Below, in pieces: positions 16,198 through 26,380 of a stretch of 64,000 nucleotides of DNA. A model generated the notes under the pieces. It was not told where the DNA came from. It did no database searches and saw only the letters and a list, made by a program, of their open reading frames with translations. Origin of the DNA: Companilactobacillus keshanensis (GTDB lineage Bacteria; Bacillota; Bacilli; Lactobacillales; Lactobacillaceae); the NCBI RefSeq assembly GCF_003946205.1, contig NZ_RHOS01000004.1, positions 1 to 64,000 on the forward strand, given 5' to 3'. The position numbers were made by a program, and so were the translations under genes. Within the stretch, counting starts at the first letter, position 1; the number at the start of each line of letters is the position of its first letter.

Positions 16198-16274
16198 TTG
16201 GTCCTTTATTTTTCAATAAGGCCAATACTTTGTTAAAATAGATATGATTAATTTCGTTTTCAATGGGAGAAAAT

Positions 16275-18932
16275 ATGACGGAAAAGAAAAAATTACTTTT
16301 AATTGATGGGAACAGTGTTTCTTTTAGAGCATTTTTTGCCATGCATAATGTTTTAGATAAATTTATTTCAGGTGATGGCATCCATACAAATGCTGTGTAC
16401 GCCTTTAATAATATGTTGGAAATTATTTTAAAAGATGAAAAACCAACGCATGCATTGGTTGCTTTTGATGCTGGGAAAACAACTTTTAGAACGGAAATGT
16501 TTTCCGACTATAAGGGCACACGTGCCAAAACTCCACCAGAACTAATGGAGCAGTTACCAATAATTCAAGAGTTGTTGAATCTTAGAGGAATCAAAACTTA
16601 TGATTTAAAGAATTATGAGGCTGATGATATTATCGGAACAATGTCAAAAAAGGCCGAAGAGGACAACATGAATGTCACTGTTATTACTGGTGATCGTGAT
16701 TTAACTCAATTAACAACTGATAAAGTGACCGTCAAAGTTAATGTCAAAGGTGTTACGGAAACAGAAGCCTACACTCCAGAACATGTTAAAGAAAAGTTAG
16801 GAATAACCCCGGCACAAATTATTGATATGAAGGGCCTAATGGGAGATAATTCTGACCACTATCCTGGGGTTGAAAAAGTCGGTGAGAAAACTGCCATTAA
16901 ACTGTTGACCGAATATAACAGTATGGAAAATCTCTATGAGCACGTTGATGAAATGAAAAAGAGTAAGTTAAAGGAACATTTGATTAACGATAAGAATCAA
17001 GCTTTTTTGAGTAAGAAACTTGCCACGATCAACTGCGAAGCTCCGGTTGAACTTGAATTGGGAAAGTTAGAATATCAAGGAGACAATCAAGAACAATTGA
17101 TCAAATTCTATCAAAAGCTTGGTTTTAACTCATTTTTAGAAAAGATGAATGTTGAACCAGAAGAAACTAAAGAAGCTATGGCCGAGATCAAATATTTAGA
17201 ATTGAATTCCGATGCTGCAAAGAATATTTTGAATAGTACTGAACCACAAACATTGATCGTTGAGAATTTTGGTGGCAACTATCATATTGATCCGATAATT
17301 GGTTTAGCAGTTAAAAGTGGCGACAATTACTATGCTACATCTGACGTTTCAATCTTAGAAAATGAAGATTTGAAACAGTGGATCGAGGATGGAACAAAAG
17401 AGAAATATACCTTTGATAATAAGAAAACGATTGCTTTATTGCATCGTTATGGTTGTGATCTTAAAGGTGTCAGTTTTGATTTATTATTGGTTTCTTACCT
17501 ATTAGATACAAATGATAATAAGTCCGATCTTGGTATCGTTGCACAAAATTATGGTTATAACCTCCCAATGGAAGAAGAGTTTTATGGCAAAGGTGTAAAA
17601 AAAGCCGTACCAGAAGATAATCAGGTCCTGATGAACTTTCTTGCACAAAAAGCGCAGATTATTGCAACATTAAAAGATAAAATGTTGTCAGAATTAAAAG
17701 ATAACGATCAAGATAGTCTCTATGATGAAATTGAATTACCATTGTCAAATGTCTTAGCCGAGATGGAAATCAAGGGTGTTAAAGTTGATGCATCAAGACT
17801 AAAAGAAATGGAAAATACTTTTGCTACAAAATTAACTGAGGTTGAACAAAAAATTTATAAGGAATCTGGACAAGAGTTTAATATCAACTCGCCCAAACAA
17901 CTTGGTGTAGTTTTATTTGAAGACTTGAAGTTGCCAGTTATCAAGAAGACTAAGACTGGTTATTCGACATCAGTCGATGTACTTGAAAAATTGAAAGACA
18001 AGTCACCAGTTGTTCAGATGGTTTTGGATTATCGTCAAATATCTAAAATTCAGTCTACTTATGTAATAGGATTACAGAAATTTATTCAACCAGATAATAA
18101 AATTCATACAATTTATTTACAAACTCTAACTCAAACCGGTAGATTGTCTTCCATTGAGCCTAATCTGCAAAACATTCCAATCAGAATAGATGAAGGACGT
18201 CAGATCAGAAGAGCCTTTGTTCCACAACATCCAGATTGGGAAATGTTTTCTGCGGATTATTCACAAGTTGAGTTGCGTGTTTTGGCTCATATTTCTGGTG
18301 ACGAACATATGCAAGAAGCCTTTAAGGAAGACTATGATATCCATGCCCATACTGCTATGAGAATATTTGGCCTAGATAGTACTGAAGAAGTTACACCAGA
18401 CATGCGTCGACAAGCTAAGGCTACAAATTTTGGTATTGTTTATGGGATCAGTGACTATGGTCTATCTCAAAATATTGGCATAACTAGAAAACAAGCGGCT
18501 GCTTTTATTGATTCATATTTTGAACAGTATCCTGGTGTTAAGAAGTATATGGATGATATTGTTAAATATGCTCGTGAAAATGGTTATGTTGAAACGATAA
18601 TGCATCGTCGTCGTTACCTACCGGACATTCATTCAAAGAATTTCAATGTTAGAAACTTTGCCCAAAGAACAGCCATGAATACTCCGATCCAAGGTAGTGC
18701 AGCTGATATTATTAAGGTTGCCATGATCAATATGCAAAAGATGCTTGATAAAGAACAATTACAGGCTAATTTATTGTTGCAAGTACATGATGAAATGATT
18801 TTTGAAGCACCAAAATCTGAAATACCGATTCTTGAAAAATTAGTTCCAAGTGTTATGGATTCGGCCGTTAAACTTGATGTTCCTTTGAAGGTTGAATCAG
18901 CACATGGTAAAACTTGGTATGAAGCAAAATAG
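16275..18932 (+). CDS. polA: DNA polymerase I
   Basis: 885 residues in the family order. A 5'-3' flap-exonuclease domain (about 1-300, opening KKLLLIDGNSVSFRAFFAM, with ITGDRDLTQL) is followed by a degenerate 3'-5' exonuclease-like domain and the polymerase palm/fingers. Motif A (DYSQVELR) is at about 661, motif B (RRQAKATNFGIVYG) at about 710 and motif C (QVHDE) at about 835. The middle domain lacks a clear DxE start, as in Bacillus Pol I, so proofreading is probably absent. It fills gaps and removes RNA primers. The frame opens at 16263, but GGGAGA fits the ATG at 16275. First gene of the polA-mutM-coaE-nrdR-dnaB-dnaI cluster. Confidence 0.98.
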   Translation: MTEKKKLLLIDGNSVSFRAFFAMHNVLDKFISGDGIHTNAVYAFNNMLEIILKDEKPTHALVAFDAGKTTFRTEMFSDYKGTRAKTPPELMEQLPIIQELLNLRGIKTYDLKNYEADDIIGTMSKKAEEDNMNVTVITGDRDLTQLTTDKVTVKVNVKGVTETEAYTPEHVKEKLGITPAQIIDMKGLMGDNSDHYPGVEKVGEKTAIKLLTEYNSMENLYEHVDEMKKSKLKEHLINDKNQAFLSKKLATINCEAPVELELGKLEYQGDNQEQLIKFYQKLGFNSFLEKMNVEPEETKEAMAEIKYLELNSDAAKNILNSTEPQTLIVENFGGNYHIDPIIGLAVKSGDNYYATSDVSILENEDLKQWIEDGTKEKYTFDNKKTIALLHRYGCDLKGVSFDLLLVSYLLDTNDNKSDLGIVAQNYGYNLPMEEEFYGKGVKKAVPEDNQVLMNFLAQKAQIIATLKDKMLSELKDNDQDSLYDEIELPLSNVLAEMEIKGVKVDASRLKEMENTFATKLTEVEQKIYKESGQEFNINSPKQLGVVLFEDLKLPVIKKTKTGYSTSVDVLEKLKDKSPVVQMVLDYRQISKIQSTYVIGLQKFIQPDNKIHTIYLQTLTQTGRLSSIEPNLQNIPIRIDEGRQIRRAFVPQHPDWEMFSADYSQVELRVLAHISGDEHMQEAFKEDYDIHAHTAMRIFGLDSTEEVTPDMRRQAKATNFGIVYGISDYGLSQNIGITRKQAAAFIDSYFEQYPGVKKYMDDIVKYARENGYVETIMHRRRYLPDIHSKNFNVRNFAQRTAMNTPIQGSAADIIKVAMINMQKMLDKEQLQANLLLQVHDEMIFEAPKSEIPILEKLVPSVMDSAVKLDVPLKVESAHGKTWYEAK

Positions 18933-18962
18933 TTACTAGAAAATTCGAAGTAGGTGAAATAA

Positions 18963-19790
18963 ATGCCTGAAATGCCAGAGGTAGAGATAGTTAGACGTGG
19001 ACTCATCAAACAAATTCAGGGTCGTAAGATCACAAACGTAGAGATCCGTTATCAAAATCTTATTACAGGGGATGTAGAACAGTTTATCGACATGGTAACT
19101 GGTACAACAATTACTGATATAGGCCGTCGAGCAAAATTTTTATTGATTCATTTGGACAATGGTTATACAATTATTAGTCATCTCCGAATGGAGGGAAAGT
19201 ACCGTGTTTCCAATGATCCATCTATGATAGATAAACATTCTCATGCAATTTTTAGTTTGGATGATGGTCAAAAACTTATTTATAATGACGTGCGTAAATT
19301 TGGTCGAATGCAACTTTGGCGTACCCATGACCTGTCTGTCAATAAGTCGATTCAAAAACTTGGTCCAGAACCTTTATCTGATGAATTTACAGCTGAAAAT
19401 GTCAAACCAAGGATCATGCGTCATCGAAAAGATATCAAGACAGTATTATTGGATCAGTCAGTGATGAGTGGACTCGGTAATATTTATGTTGATGAAGTTC
19501 TTTGGAACGCCAAGATACATCCCGAAACACCAGCTAATCATTTGAATGATGAAGATATCGATAATATTATTAAATATTCCAATATGGAAATGAAAATGGG
19601 GATTGAGGCTGGAGGATCAACTGTACGTTCATATTTAGATTCGACTGGACATGCAGGACACATGCAGGATTTTTTGCACGCGTATGGTAAAGAAGGTACG
19701 CCGTGTGATCGTTGCGGTACTGAAATTGTAAAAATTAAAGTTGGTGGACGTGGCACGCACTTTTGTCCTAAGTGTCAGGTGATCAAATGA
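18963..19790 (+). CDS. mutM: Formamidopyrimidine-DNA glycosylase (Fpg/MutM)
   Basis: 275 residues. It starts MPEMPEVE, which fixes the start because mature Fpg needs Pro2 (Schiff-base nucleophile) and Glu3. A conserved Lys (GRRAKFLL) lies near residue 57. The C-terminal zinc finger has Cys pairs in CDRCG and CPKC (about 248-272). It removes 8-oxoguanine and formamidopyrimidines and nicks the abasic site. AGGTGA precedes the ATG. It overlaps coaE by 4 bp (ATGA), so the two are translationally coupled. Confidence 0.98.
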   Translation: MPEMPEVEIVRRGLIKQIQGRKITNVEIRYQNLITGDVEQFIDMVTGTTITDIGRRAKFLLIHLDNGYTIISHLRMEGKYRVSNDPSMIDKHSHAIFSLDDGQKLIYNDVRKFGRMQLWRTHDLSVNKSIQKLGPEPLSDEFTAENVKPRIMRHRKDIKTVLLDQSVMSGLGNIYVDEVLWNAKIHPETPANHLNDEDIDNIIKYSNMEMKMGIEAGGSTVRSYLDSTGHAGHMQDFLHAYGKEGTPCDRCGTEIVKIKVGGRGTHFCPKCQVIK

Positions 19791-20380
19791 GCAAGATCTA
19801 TGGATTAACAGGTGGGATTGCCTCTGGAAAAACAACTGTTTTGAATATCTTTATCGAGAACGGTTGTCGGGTATATAATGCTGATGAAATTGCTCGCGAA
19901 GTGGTAGAAATTGGAACTCCCGGATTGGCCCAAATTACGGCTAGTTTTGGAGATGATATTTTAATGTCCGACGGTAATTTGAATCGAAAAAAATTGAGTC
20001 AAATTGTTTTTAGTGATAAACAAAAATTGGATAAATTGACTGATATAACTGCACCATTGATCAGAAAAAGAATTTTACAAATTGTTGAAAATGTACACAC
20101 TTTAAAAGATAATTTAATTTATATTTTTGAGATACCACTGTTGTTTGAAACTAATTATCAACCGTATTTTGATGCCACCATAAGTATTTTCGTTAAGTCA
20201 GATATTCAATTATCTCGACTTATGAAACGTAACAACATAGATGGGCAAACGGCTAAGAATCAGATTGATTCGCAAATGCCAATGGAAGAAAAAAAGAAAT
20301 TGGCGAATTTTGTGATTGATAATTCTGGTGACTTGGATGAGTTAAAAAGTGAAATAAAAACGTTATTAAAAAATCTATAA
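19787..20380 (+). CDS. coaE: Dephospho-CoA kinase
   Basis: 197 residues with the P-loop GGIASGKT at residues 9-16 right after the start, an NADEIARE segment and the lid/CoA region typical of CoaE. It phosphorylates dephospho-CoA in the last step of CoA synthesis. An in-frame upstream ATG at 19772 exists, but AGGTGA at 19778-19783 and the P-loop position favour 19787. It overlaps the mutM stop by ATGA, the usual order in lactobacilli. Confidence 0.96.
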   Translation: MSKIYGLTGGIASGKTTVLNIFIENGCRVYNADEIAREVVEIGTPGLAQITASFGDDILMSDGNLNRKKLSQIVFSDKQKLDKLTDITAPLIRKRILQIVENVHTLKDNLIYIFEIPLLFETNYQPYFDATISIFVKSDIQLSRLMKRNNIDGQTAKNQIDSQMPMEEKKKLANFVIDNSGDLDELKSEIKTLLKNL

Positions 20381-20401
20381 TCAAGAAAAGAGGTCTGTCT
20401 T

Positions 20402-20875
20402 ATGATCTGTCCACATTGTCATCATGATTCATCAAAGGTTGTCGACAGCCGACCAAGTGATGAAGGACGTGCGATTCGCAGAAGACGTGAATGTGAGTAT
20501 TGCGGTACTCGTTTTACTACTTTTGAAAGAATCGAAAAAGCACCTTTATTAGTAATTAAAAAGAACGGTAATCGTGAAGAATTCAGTCGAGAGAAACTAC
20601 TTCGTGGTTTAGTTCGTGCTGCTGAAAAACGACCAGTTACAATGGATCAAATGAATGAGATCGTTGATAAAGTTGAAAATCAAATTAGAGCAACAGGTGA
20701 AAATGAAGTACGTTCACAGGTGATCGGTGAGCATGTCATGAAGATATTGGCCGATGTTGATGATGTTACTTATATTCGTTTTGCTAGTGTTTATCGTGAA
20801 TTTAAAGATATGAATAACTTCATGAAAGAAGTACAAGAAATGATGTCCAATGATAGCCAAAATAAGCGTGATTAA
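20402..20875 (+). CDS. nrdR: Transcriptional repressor NrdR
   Basis: 157 residues. The N-terminal zinc ribbon has Cys3/Cys6 and Cys31/Cys34 (CPHC and CEYC), followed by an ATP-cone domain (LLVIKKNGNREEFSREKLLRG...). It senses dATP/ATP and represses ribonucleotide reductase genes by binding NrdR boxes. No nrd genes are in this window. Three bases separate it from dnaB, so the two are one operon. Confidence 0.97.
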   Translation: MICPHCHHDSSKVVDSRPSDEGRAIRRRRECEYCGTRFTTFERIEKAPLLVIKKNGNREEFSREKLLRGLVRAAEKRPVTMDQMNEIVDKVENQIRATGENEVRSQVIGEHVMKILADVDDVTYIRFASVYREFKDMNNFMKEVQEMMSNDSQNKRD

Positions 20876-20877
20876 GG

Positions 20878-22251
20878 ATGGATAGTTTGGATAGAGAAAA
20901 TAATTCTGATATAGAAATCAATCCTTTAACTGGTTATTGGTGTCTGCCTCATGGACAGATCAATGACTATGACCGCCGTATTTTAACGGATCTATATTTA
21001 CCGCTTTTAGGTACGACCGCTTATAGTGTTTATTTATTACTGTGGGAAAAAGTCCCAAACAAAGAAGTGGTAACTGATCGTAAAAATCACAACGATTTGT
21101 TGAGTCTTTTGAATGTTGATTTAAATAAATTTAATGCTGCTAGAGTTAGAGCAGAAGCACTAGGCCTGATCCGAACATTCACCAAAAATGATGATCTGGG
21201 TGAATACTGCATTTATCAGTTGTTTGAGCCGCTAACTCCTAAGGAGTTTTTTAAAGATGACTTGATGAGTATTTTTCTATATGAAAAAATTGGACAGATC
21301 AATTACAATGAATTGATCAAAAAATACTCTCGATCAGAAGCAATATTAGATCAGTCGACAGAAATAACTAAAGATTTTTTGGAAGTATTTCAACTTAATA
21401 ATGATGATTTGATCAATACTCCGACGGATGTCAAAAACGCTCAAAGTGAATTCACAAGTGAGTCTGATAAAGGTAAGCCCAAAGTAGATCCTGCAACTAT
21501 GAATCAATTGGATTGGGAACTGATAGAAGATCGAATCAGTCAGTTATTTAAGATTGAGAAAGATGACCTTTTGAAGAATCAAGAATTGATCATCAATCTG
21601 CATCTATTTTATGGAATTGATGAGATAGCTTTGATTGATTTGATCGGAAAAACAGCCAATATTGCTGATAATAAAATCGATCCAGAACGTTTACGAAGAT
21701 CAGTTCAGGATCGGTTTGAAAAGAATGCCAATATCTCAGTCAAAAACGTGGAAGAGAAGCCCATTGATGCACCAGTGACTAATAATTTGAGTCGAGCAGA
21801 TAATCTGCTATTAGAACAGGCGAAGTCAATGGTTCCGGCAGACTTTTTAGCAGCTGAAAAACAAAAGAGTGGTGGCTTTACCGGTGCGGCCGAATCGAAA
21901 GCTTTACGAGATATGGCCATGAAGACGTATCTTTCTCCAGCTGTTCTGAATATTTTGGTGGATTATATTCTACAAAACTCACCTACATTGTCAGTCGCCT
22001 TGATGGAAACTGTCGCCAATGATTGGCAACAAAACGAAGTTAAAACTCCAGAACAGGCTCTGCAAAGATTGCATGACTTCCAAAATAGACCTCGTAATTC
22101 ACGTCGATACAATAACCGGAATAAAAAGGTGGAGAAGGCGACAGATTGGAGTAAAGTGCAGTCGAATACGCCAACAAATGATAAGAAGGCTCAAATCAAG
22201 CGTCAAGAATTGCAGGCAAGAATCAGAAAAATGCGGAATAAGGATAGTTAA
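20878..22251 (+). CDS. dnaB: Replication initiation/membrane attachment protein DnaB
   Basis: 457 residues, the Firmicute DnaB helicase co-loader, not the replicative helicase. The N-terminal part (PLTGYWCLPHGQINDYDRRI) and a C-terminal DnaB_2-type domain (LRDMAMKTYLSPAVLNILVDY, about 335-400) match the family. The tail is basic and disordered-looking (RNSRRYNNRNKK). With DnaD and DnaI it loads the hexameric helicase at oriC. It sits between nrdR and dnaI with gaps of only 2 bp. Confidence 0.94.
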   Translation: MDSLDRENNSDIEINPLTGYWCLPHGQINDYDRRILTDLYLPLLGTTAYSVYLLLWEKVPNKEVVTDRKNHNDLLSLLNVDLNKFNAARVRAEALGLIRTFTKNDDLGEYCIYQLFEPLTPKEFFKDDLMSIFLYEKIGQINYNELIKKYSRSEAILDQSTEITKDFLEVFQLNNDDLINTPTDVKNAQSEFTSESDKGKPKVDPATMNQLDWELIEDRISQLFKIEKDDLLKNQELIINLHLFYGIDEIALIDLIGKTANIADNKIDPERLRRSVQDRFEKNANISVKNVEEKPIDAPVTNNLSRADNLLLEQAKSMVPADFLAAEKQKSGGFTGAAESKALRDMAMKTYLSPAVLNILVDYILQNSPTLSVALMETVANDWQQNEVKTPEQALQRLHDFQNRPRNSRRYNNRNKKVEKATDWSKVQSNTPTNDKKAQIKRQELQARIRKMRNKDS

Positions 22252-22253
22252 CT

Positions 22254-23162
22254 ATGGAAAATTTAGGGAAAACAATGTCAGCTTATTTAAGCTCAAAGAA
22301 TTTAACCGACGATTATCGTAAATTGTTGAATCAAGCTTTGAACGATGTTGATGTGCAGAGATTTTTAAAAGAGAATCAAGAATCGATCAATGAAGATACC
22401 ATCTCTGTTAGTGCGGCCAGTATTTATGAATTTTACAATCATAAGACTAACCAAAGTGAACTTTCCAAGGGATATTATCCAAAATTGGTGATCAATAATC
22501 ACAATATTGAAGTTGCCTATGTTCCGAATGCCAAAAAGCGTAGTGAAGCTAAGAAATCAGAATATGAATCTCGCTTTGTTTTGATGGATATGCCAAGTGA
22601 TATACGTAGAGCTACACTTGATGATTACGATGGTGATGGACGTCAAGAAGCGTTGGCGGATGCTGTAGATTTTATTGAAAATTATAATGGACATAATGGC
22701 TTTGTACCCGGTTTGTATCTGGCAGGGGATTTCGGTGTGGGTAAGACCTATCTTTTAGGTGCCATTGCTAACGAGCTATTTAAATCTGATGTTAAAACGA
22801 CAATCATGCATTTTCCAACTTTTGCGATTGAAATGAAGAATTCTATTGGGCAAAATAACGTTTTGAATCGTGTGAATAAAGTTAAAGATTCGGAAATCTT
22901 AATGTTAGATGATATTGGAGCTGACTCAATGTCCAGTTGGATTCGTGATGAAGTTTTGGGTGTTATTCTGCAATATCGTATGCAAGAAAACTTGCCAACA
23001 TTTTTTTCATCCAATTTTTCAATGAACGAACTCGAAGAACATCTTTCCGTTAATCAACGAGGAGAGCAAGAGCCAGTAAAGGCTAAGCGAATTATGGAAC
23101 GTGTGAAATACCTTTCACGTGAAGTTATTGTTACAGGACCTAACAAAAGATTTCAGCATTAG
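22254..23162 (+). CDS. dnaI: Primosomal helicase loader DnaI
   Basis: 302 residues. An N-terminal helicase-interaction domain is followed by an AAA+ ATPase with Walker A GDFGVGKT (about 158-165), Walker B ILMLDDIGAD (about 215-225) and the arginine-finger region KAKRIMERVKYL near the end. It loads the replicative helicase together with DnaB. The start 2 bp after the dnaB stop uses a ribosome site inside the dnaB end (AAGGATAG). Last gene of the cluster. Confidence 0.96.
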   Translation: MENLGKTMSAYLSSKNLTDDYRKLLNQALNDVDVQRFLKENQESINEDTISVSAASIYEFYNHKTNQSELSKGYYPKLVINNHNIEVAYVPNAKKRSEAKKSEYESRFVLMDMPSDIRRATLDDYDGDGRQEALADAVDFIENYNGHNGFVPGLYLAGDFGVGKTYLLGAIANELFKSDVKTTIMHFPTFAIEMKNSIGQNNVLNRVNKVKDSEILMLDDIGADSMSSWIRDEVLGVILQYRMQENLPTFFSSNFSMNELEEHLSVNQRGEQEPVKAKRIMERVKYLSREVIVTGPNKRFQH

Positions 23163-23194
23163 GACTTGCAATAACTAAAAATAAATGTTTCAAT

Positions 23195-23437
23195 GTGTTC
23201 ATGAAAGATAACACTTCGGTTCTAATTCAGGGAGGGTACGATTACTGAAAGCTTACCCATTACTGGAGCTACCACTTTCATATTAAAACTGTATATTTGT
23301 AGACGGTAACTTTATAACTAAAGAGAGAAAACTGTTCTTTTGTGTCCAGTTTTAATATGGGTGGAACCGCGTAGAAATGCGTCCCTGAAGTATATATGCA
23401 AATTTTTGTATGCATACTTCAGAGACGCATTTTTTTA
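23195..23437 (+). ncRNA. T-box leader, threonine type
   Basis: The canonical T-box (GGGTGGAACCGCG, 23359-23371) pairs with uncharged tRNA ends and sits just before a terminator (arms around 23375-23388 and 23418-23431, then T7). The specifier is most likely ACC (Thr) at 23271-23273. It is followed by ACTTTC, the same six bases that follow the Phe triplet in the pheS leader in this window. It precedes thrS, which fits: uncharged tRNA-Thr lets transcription proceed. Confidence 0.93.
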
Positions 23438-23469
23438 TGTGTTGTCAAAAACTTAGGAGGAAACAAGAT

Positions 23470-25416
23470 ATGTCAAAAATCAAACTGCGATTCCCAGACG
23501 ATTCTGTTAAGGAGTTCGATCAAGGCACTACAGTCTTAGAAGTTGCTAAGTCAATTAGCACATCTCTAGGAAAAAAGGCCGTTGCAGGTAAAGTTAGCGG
23601 TATTCTAGTTGATATCGATAGTCCTATCAAGCAAGATGGTAAAATCGAAATTTTGTCACAAGATGACAATAAGGATTCATTGATCACTTTGAGAAACACT
23701 GCCAGTTTAGTATTTGGCGCTGCTGCTAAAGAAATTAAAAAAGACTTACACTTTGGTGAAAAACAAAGTAACGACGACGGTTTCTATGTAGATACTGATG
23801 ACAAAGATGGCCAAATCAGTGTTGATGAACTTGAAAACATTGAAAAAGCTATGGAAAAAATCATCAAGAAGAATGACAAGATTGAACGTACATTGATGGA
23901 CAAATCAGAACTTGTAGAAATGTTCAAAGATGATCCATACAAGTCATCATTGATCAGCGCTATCGAAGCTGTTCAAATTCCAGTTTACAAATTAGACAAC
24001 TTTGTTGACTTTGGCTATTCAGCAGTTCTTCCTAGTTTAAGTGGTTTGAAACACTTCAAGCTTCTATCGGTTGCCGGTGCATATTGGCAAGGTAAATCAA
24101 GTAATCCAATGCTTCAAAGAATTTATGGTACATCATTCTTCAAACAAGATGATCTTGATGCAGATATGAAGCGTCGTGCAGAAATCAAAGAGCGTGATCA
24201 CAGAACATTAGGCCGTGACCTTGACTTGTTCTTCGTTGATCCAGAAGTTGGTGCCGGACTTCCATACTGGATGCCAAATGGTGCTACTATCCGTCGTGTT
24301 ATCGAAAGATACATTATTGATAAGGAAGTTGCCTGGGGTTACCAACACGTTTACACACCTATCCTTATGAACCTAAATGCTTATAAGACTTCAGGTCACT
24401 GGCAACACTACCGTGAAGACATGTTCCCACCAATGGATATGGGAGATGGCGAGATGCTTGAACTTCGTCCTATGAACTGTCCTTCACATATTCAAATTTA
24501 CAAACATCACATTCGTTCATACCGTGAATTACCAGTTCGTATCGCTGAATTAGGTATGATGCACAGATATGAAAAATCAGGTGCTTTAAGTGGTTTACAA
24601 CGTGTTCGTGAAATGACTTTAAACGATGGTCACACATTTGTTGCTCTTGATCAAATTCAAGAAGAATTCAAACGTACACTACAATTAATGGTAGAAGTCT
24701 ATAAGGACTTTGATATTACAGATTACTCATTCCGTCTAAGCTATAGAGATCCTGCTAATACAGAAAAATACTTTGATGATGACGAAATGTGGAACAGATC
24801 ACAATCAATGCTTAAGGGCGCTATGGATGACCTTGGATTGGATTACTACGAAGCAGAAGGTGAAGCTGCTTTCTACGGTCCAAAACTAGATGTTCAAACA
24901 AAGACAGCCCTAGGTAATGACGAAACATTATCAACTATCCAACTTGACTTTATGCAACCAGAACAATTCAAGTTGACATATGTTGGTTCAGATGGTGAAG
25001 AACACAGACCAGTTATGATTCACCGTGGTATCGTTTCTACAATGGAAAGATTTATTGCTTACTTGATCGAAATGTACAAGGGTGCCTTCCCAACATGGTT
25101 AGCTCCTATGCAAGTTAAGATCATTCCTGTTAACCAAAAGCTTCATGGTGAATATGCTAAGAATCTTCTTTCAGAATTACGTGCTAAGAATATTCGTGCT
25201 GAAATTGATGATCGTGACGAAAAGATGAACTATAAGATTCGTGATGCTCAAACAATGAAGGTTCCATATACAGCTGTTGTTGGTGATCAAGAAATGGCTG
25301 ACGCAACTGTTTCAGTTAGAAAATATGGTGAGGACAATTCTAATTCAGAGAATGTTGCCATGTTTGTAGGTAGTGTTGAAGCTGATATTAATAACTTTAG
25401 TCGTAGAAACGGCTAA
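23470..25416 (+). CDS. thrS: Threonine-tRNA ligase
   Basis: 648 residues. An N-terminal TGS domain ([20 protein letters not shown]) is followed by the editing domain, a class II catalytic core ([13 protein letters not shown] carries the zinc Cys; LRPMNCP and [16 protein letters not shown] are motif regions) and a C-terminal anticodon-binding domain. The editing domain looks diverged from the typical HxxxH form and may have weak editing. The frame opens at 23410 inside the T-box terminator; TAGGAGGA places the true ATG at 23470. Confidence 0.97.
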   Translation: MSKIKLRFPDDSVKEFDQGTTVLEVAKSISTSLGKKAVAGKVSGILVDIDSPIKQDGKIEILSQDDNKDSLITLRNTASLVFGAAAKEIKKDLHFGEKQSNDDGFYVDTDDKDGQISVDELENIEKAMEKIIKKNDKIERTLMDKSELVEMFKDDPYKSSLISAIEAVQIPVYKLDNFVDFGYSAVLPSLSGLKHFKLLSVAGAYWQGKSSNPMLQRIYGTSFFKQDDLDADMKRRAEIKERDHRTLGRDLDLFFVDPEVGAGLPYWMPNGATIRRVIERYIIDKEVAWGYQHVYTPILMNLNAYKTSGHWQHYREDMFPPMDMGDGEMLELRPMNCPSHIQIYKHHIRSYRELPVRIAELGMMHRYEKSGALSGLQRVREMTLNDGHTFVALDQIQEEFKRTLQLMVEVYKDFDITDYSFRLSYRDPANTEKYFDDDEMWNRSQSMLKGAMDDLGLDYYEAEGEAAFYGPKLDVQTKTALGNDETLSTIQLDFMQPEQFKLTYVGSDGEEHRPVMIHRGIVSTMERFIAYLIEMYKGAFPTWLAPMQVKIIPVNQKLHGEYAKNLLSELRAKNIRAEIDDRDEKMNYKIRDAQTMKVPYTAVVGDQEMADATVSVRKYGEDNSNSENVAMFVGSVEADINNFSRRNG

Positions 25417-25432
25417 AAAGTATCACAATTGG

Positions 25433-25461
25433 TTGACAGTTTATTAATAAGATAGTATTAT
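25433..25461 (+). promoter_or_regulatory. Promoter of infC-rpmI-rplT
   Basis: A perfect TTGACA (25433-25438), a 17-bp spacer and TATTAT (25456-25461), just after the thrS stop. Confidence 0.85.
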
Positions 25462-25467
25462 TAATAA

Positions 25468-25580
25468 CTGTTGAGATTAAGCAGAAGCGCCCGCTTCTCA
25501 CCTATGCGTTTGCCTCTAGGTTATAATACGATTGTATAAATAATGGTGGGCGTTGTATGCGCCCACTTTTTTTGTGGGTC
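25468..25580 (+). ncRNA. L20-type autoregulatory leader with attenuator
   Basis: The leader of infC-rpmI-rplT holds an AGAAGCG/CGCTTCT hairpin (about 25481-25498) and a terminator (GTGGGCG, 25543-25549, with CGCCCAC and seven T, to about 25573). CGCCC of the first hairpin can also pair with GGGCG of the terminator, which would give mutually exclusive folds. Position and layout match the Firmicute L20 leader, where ribosomal protein L20 promotes termination of its own operon. Confidence 0.8.
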
Positions 25581-25605
25581 CAAATAATTATGGAGGTGGC
25601 TACTC

Positions 25606-26136
25606 ATAGCAAGAGATCTATTAATAAACGATCAAATACATGCAAAAGAAGTTAGATTAATTTCTGAAACTGGAGATCAAGTTGGGGTTAAACCAAGAGC
25701 AGAAGCACAACGTTTGGCTGATGCAGCTAGCATGGACTTAGTACTTATGTCCCCTGGCGCAAACCCACCCGTAGCTAGAATTATGGACTACGGTAAATAT
25801 AAATTTGAACTTCAAAAGAAAAATCGTGAAGCACGTAAAAAACAAAAAACCGTTAGTTTAAAAGAAGTACGACTAAGTCCTACTATTGAAGATAACGACT
25901 TTAATACAAAACTTAATAACGCTCGTAAATTCTTATCTAAGGGTGATAAGGTCAAAGTTTCTCTTCGCTTTAAGGGTAGGGCCATTACTCATAAAGAGAT
26001 AGGTAAGGAAGTTTTGGACCGTGTCGCTGAACAGACCAAGGATATTGCAAACGTAACTACAAGGCCTAAGATGGACGGTCGTAACATGTTCTTAATGCTT
26101 GATCCAATTAGTTCAAAAGATAATAAGAAAAAATAG
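25606..26136 (+). CDS. infC: Translation initiation factor IF-3, with ATA start codon
   Basis: 176 residues. The N-terminal domain ([38 protein letters not shown]) only appears if translation starts at ATA 25606, six bases after GGAGGTGG. The first in-frame ATG is at 25714 and would remove 36 conserved residues. Rare start codons in infC are known to let IF-3 limit its own synthesis, since IF-3 rejects non-canonical starts (E. coli uses ATT). The C-terminal domain ([17 protein letters not shown]) is intact. First gene of infC-rpmI-rplT. Confidence 0.93.
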   Translation: MARDLLINDQIHAKEVRLISETGDQVGVKPRAEAQRLADAASMDLVLMSPGANPPVARIMDYGKYKFELQKKNREARKKQKTVSLKEVRLSPTIEDNDFNTKLNNARKFLSKGDKVKVSLRFKGRAITHKEIGKEVLDRVAEQTKDIANVTTRPKMDGRNMFLMLDPISSKDNKKK

Positions 26137-26150
26137 TGGAGGGACTTTCA

Positions 26151-26348
26151 ATGCCTAAACAAAAAACACACCGCGCATCAGCAAAAAGATTTAAGAAAAC
26201 TGCTAATGGTGGCTGGAAGAGAAGTCATGCTTATACAAGTCACCGTTTCCACGGTAAGACAAAGAAGCAACGTCGTCAATTGGCTAAGCCAGGCATGGTA
26301 GATGCAAGTGATATGAAGCGTATCAAGCAAATGCTCGCTACATACTAA
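26151..26348 (+). CDS. rpmI: 50S ribosomal protein L35
   Basis: 65 basic residues starting [20 protein letters not shown], the family signature. The frame opens at 26136, but GGAGGGAC before the ATG at 26151 and the family N-terminus set the start. Middle gene of the infC operon, controlled by the L20 leader. Confidence 0.98.
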   Translation: MPKQKTHRASAKRFKKTANGGWKRSHAYTSHRFHGKTKKQRRQLAKPGMVDASDMKRIKQMLATY

Positions 26349-26380
26349 TTAATTTTTGATAATTTAAAGGAGGAGTCATT

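Noticed and set aside
23410-23469. N-terminal extension of ThrS from ATG 23410
   Set aside because: It lies in the T-box terminator hairpin; a strong ribosome site and the TGS domain start at 23470.
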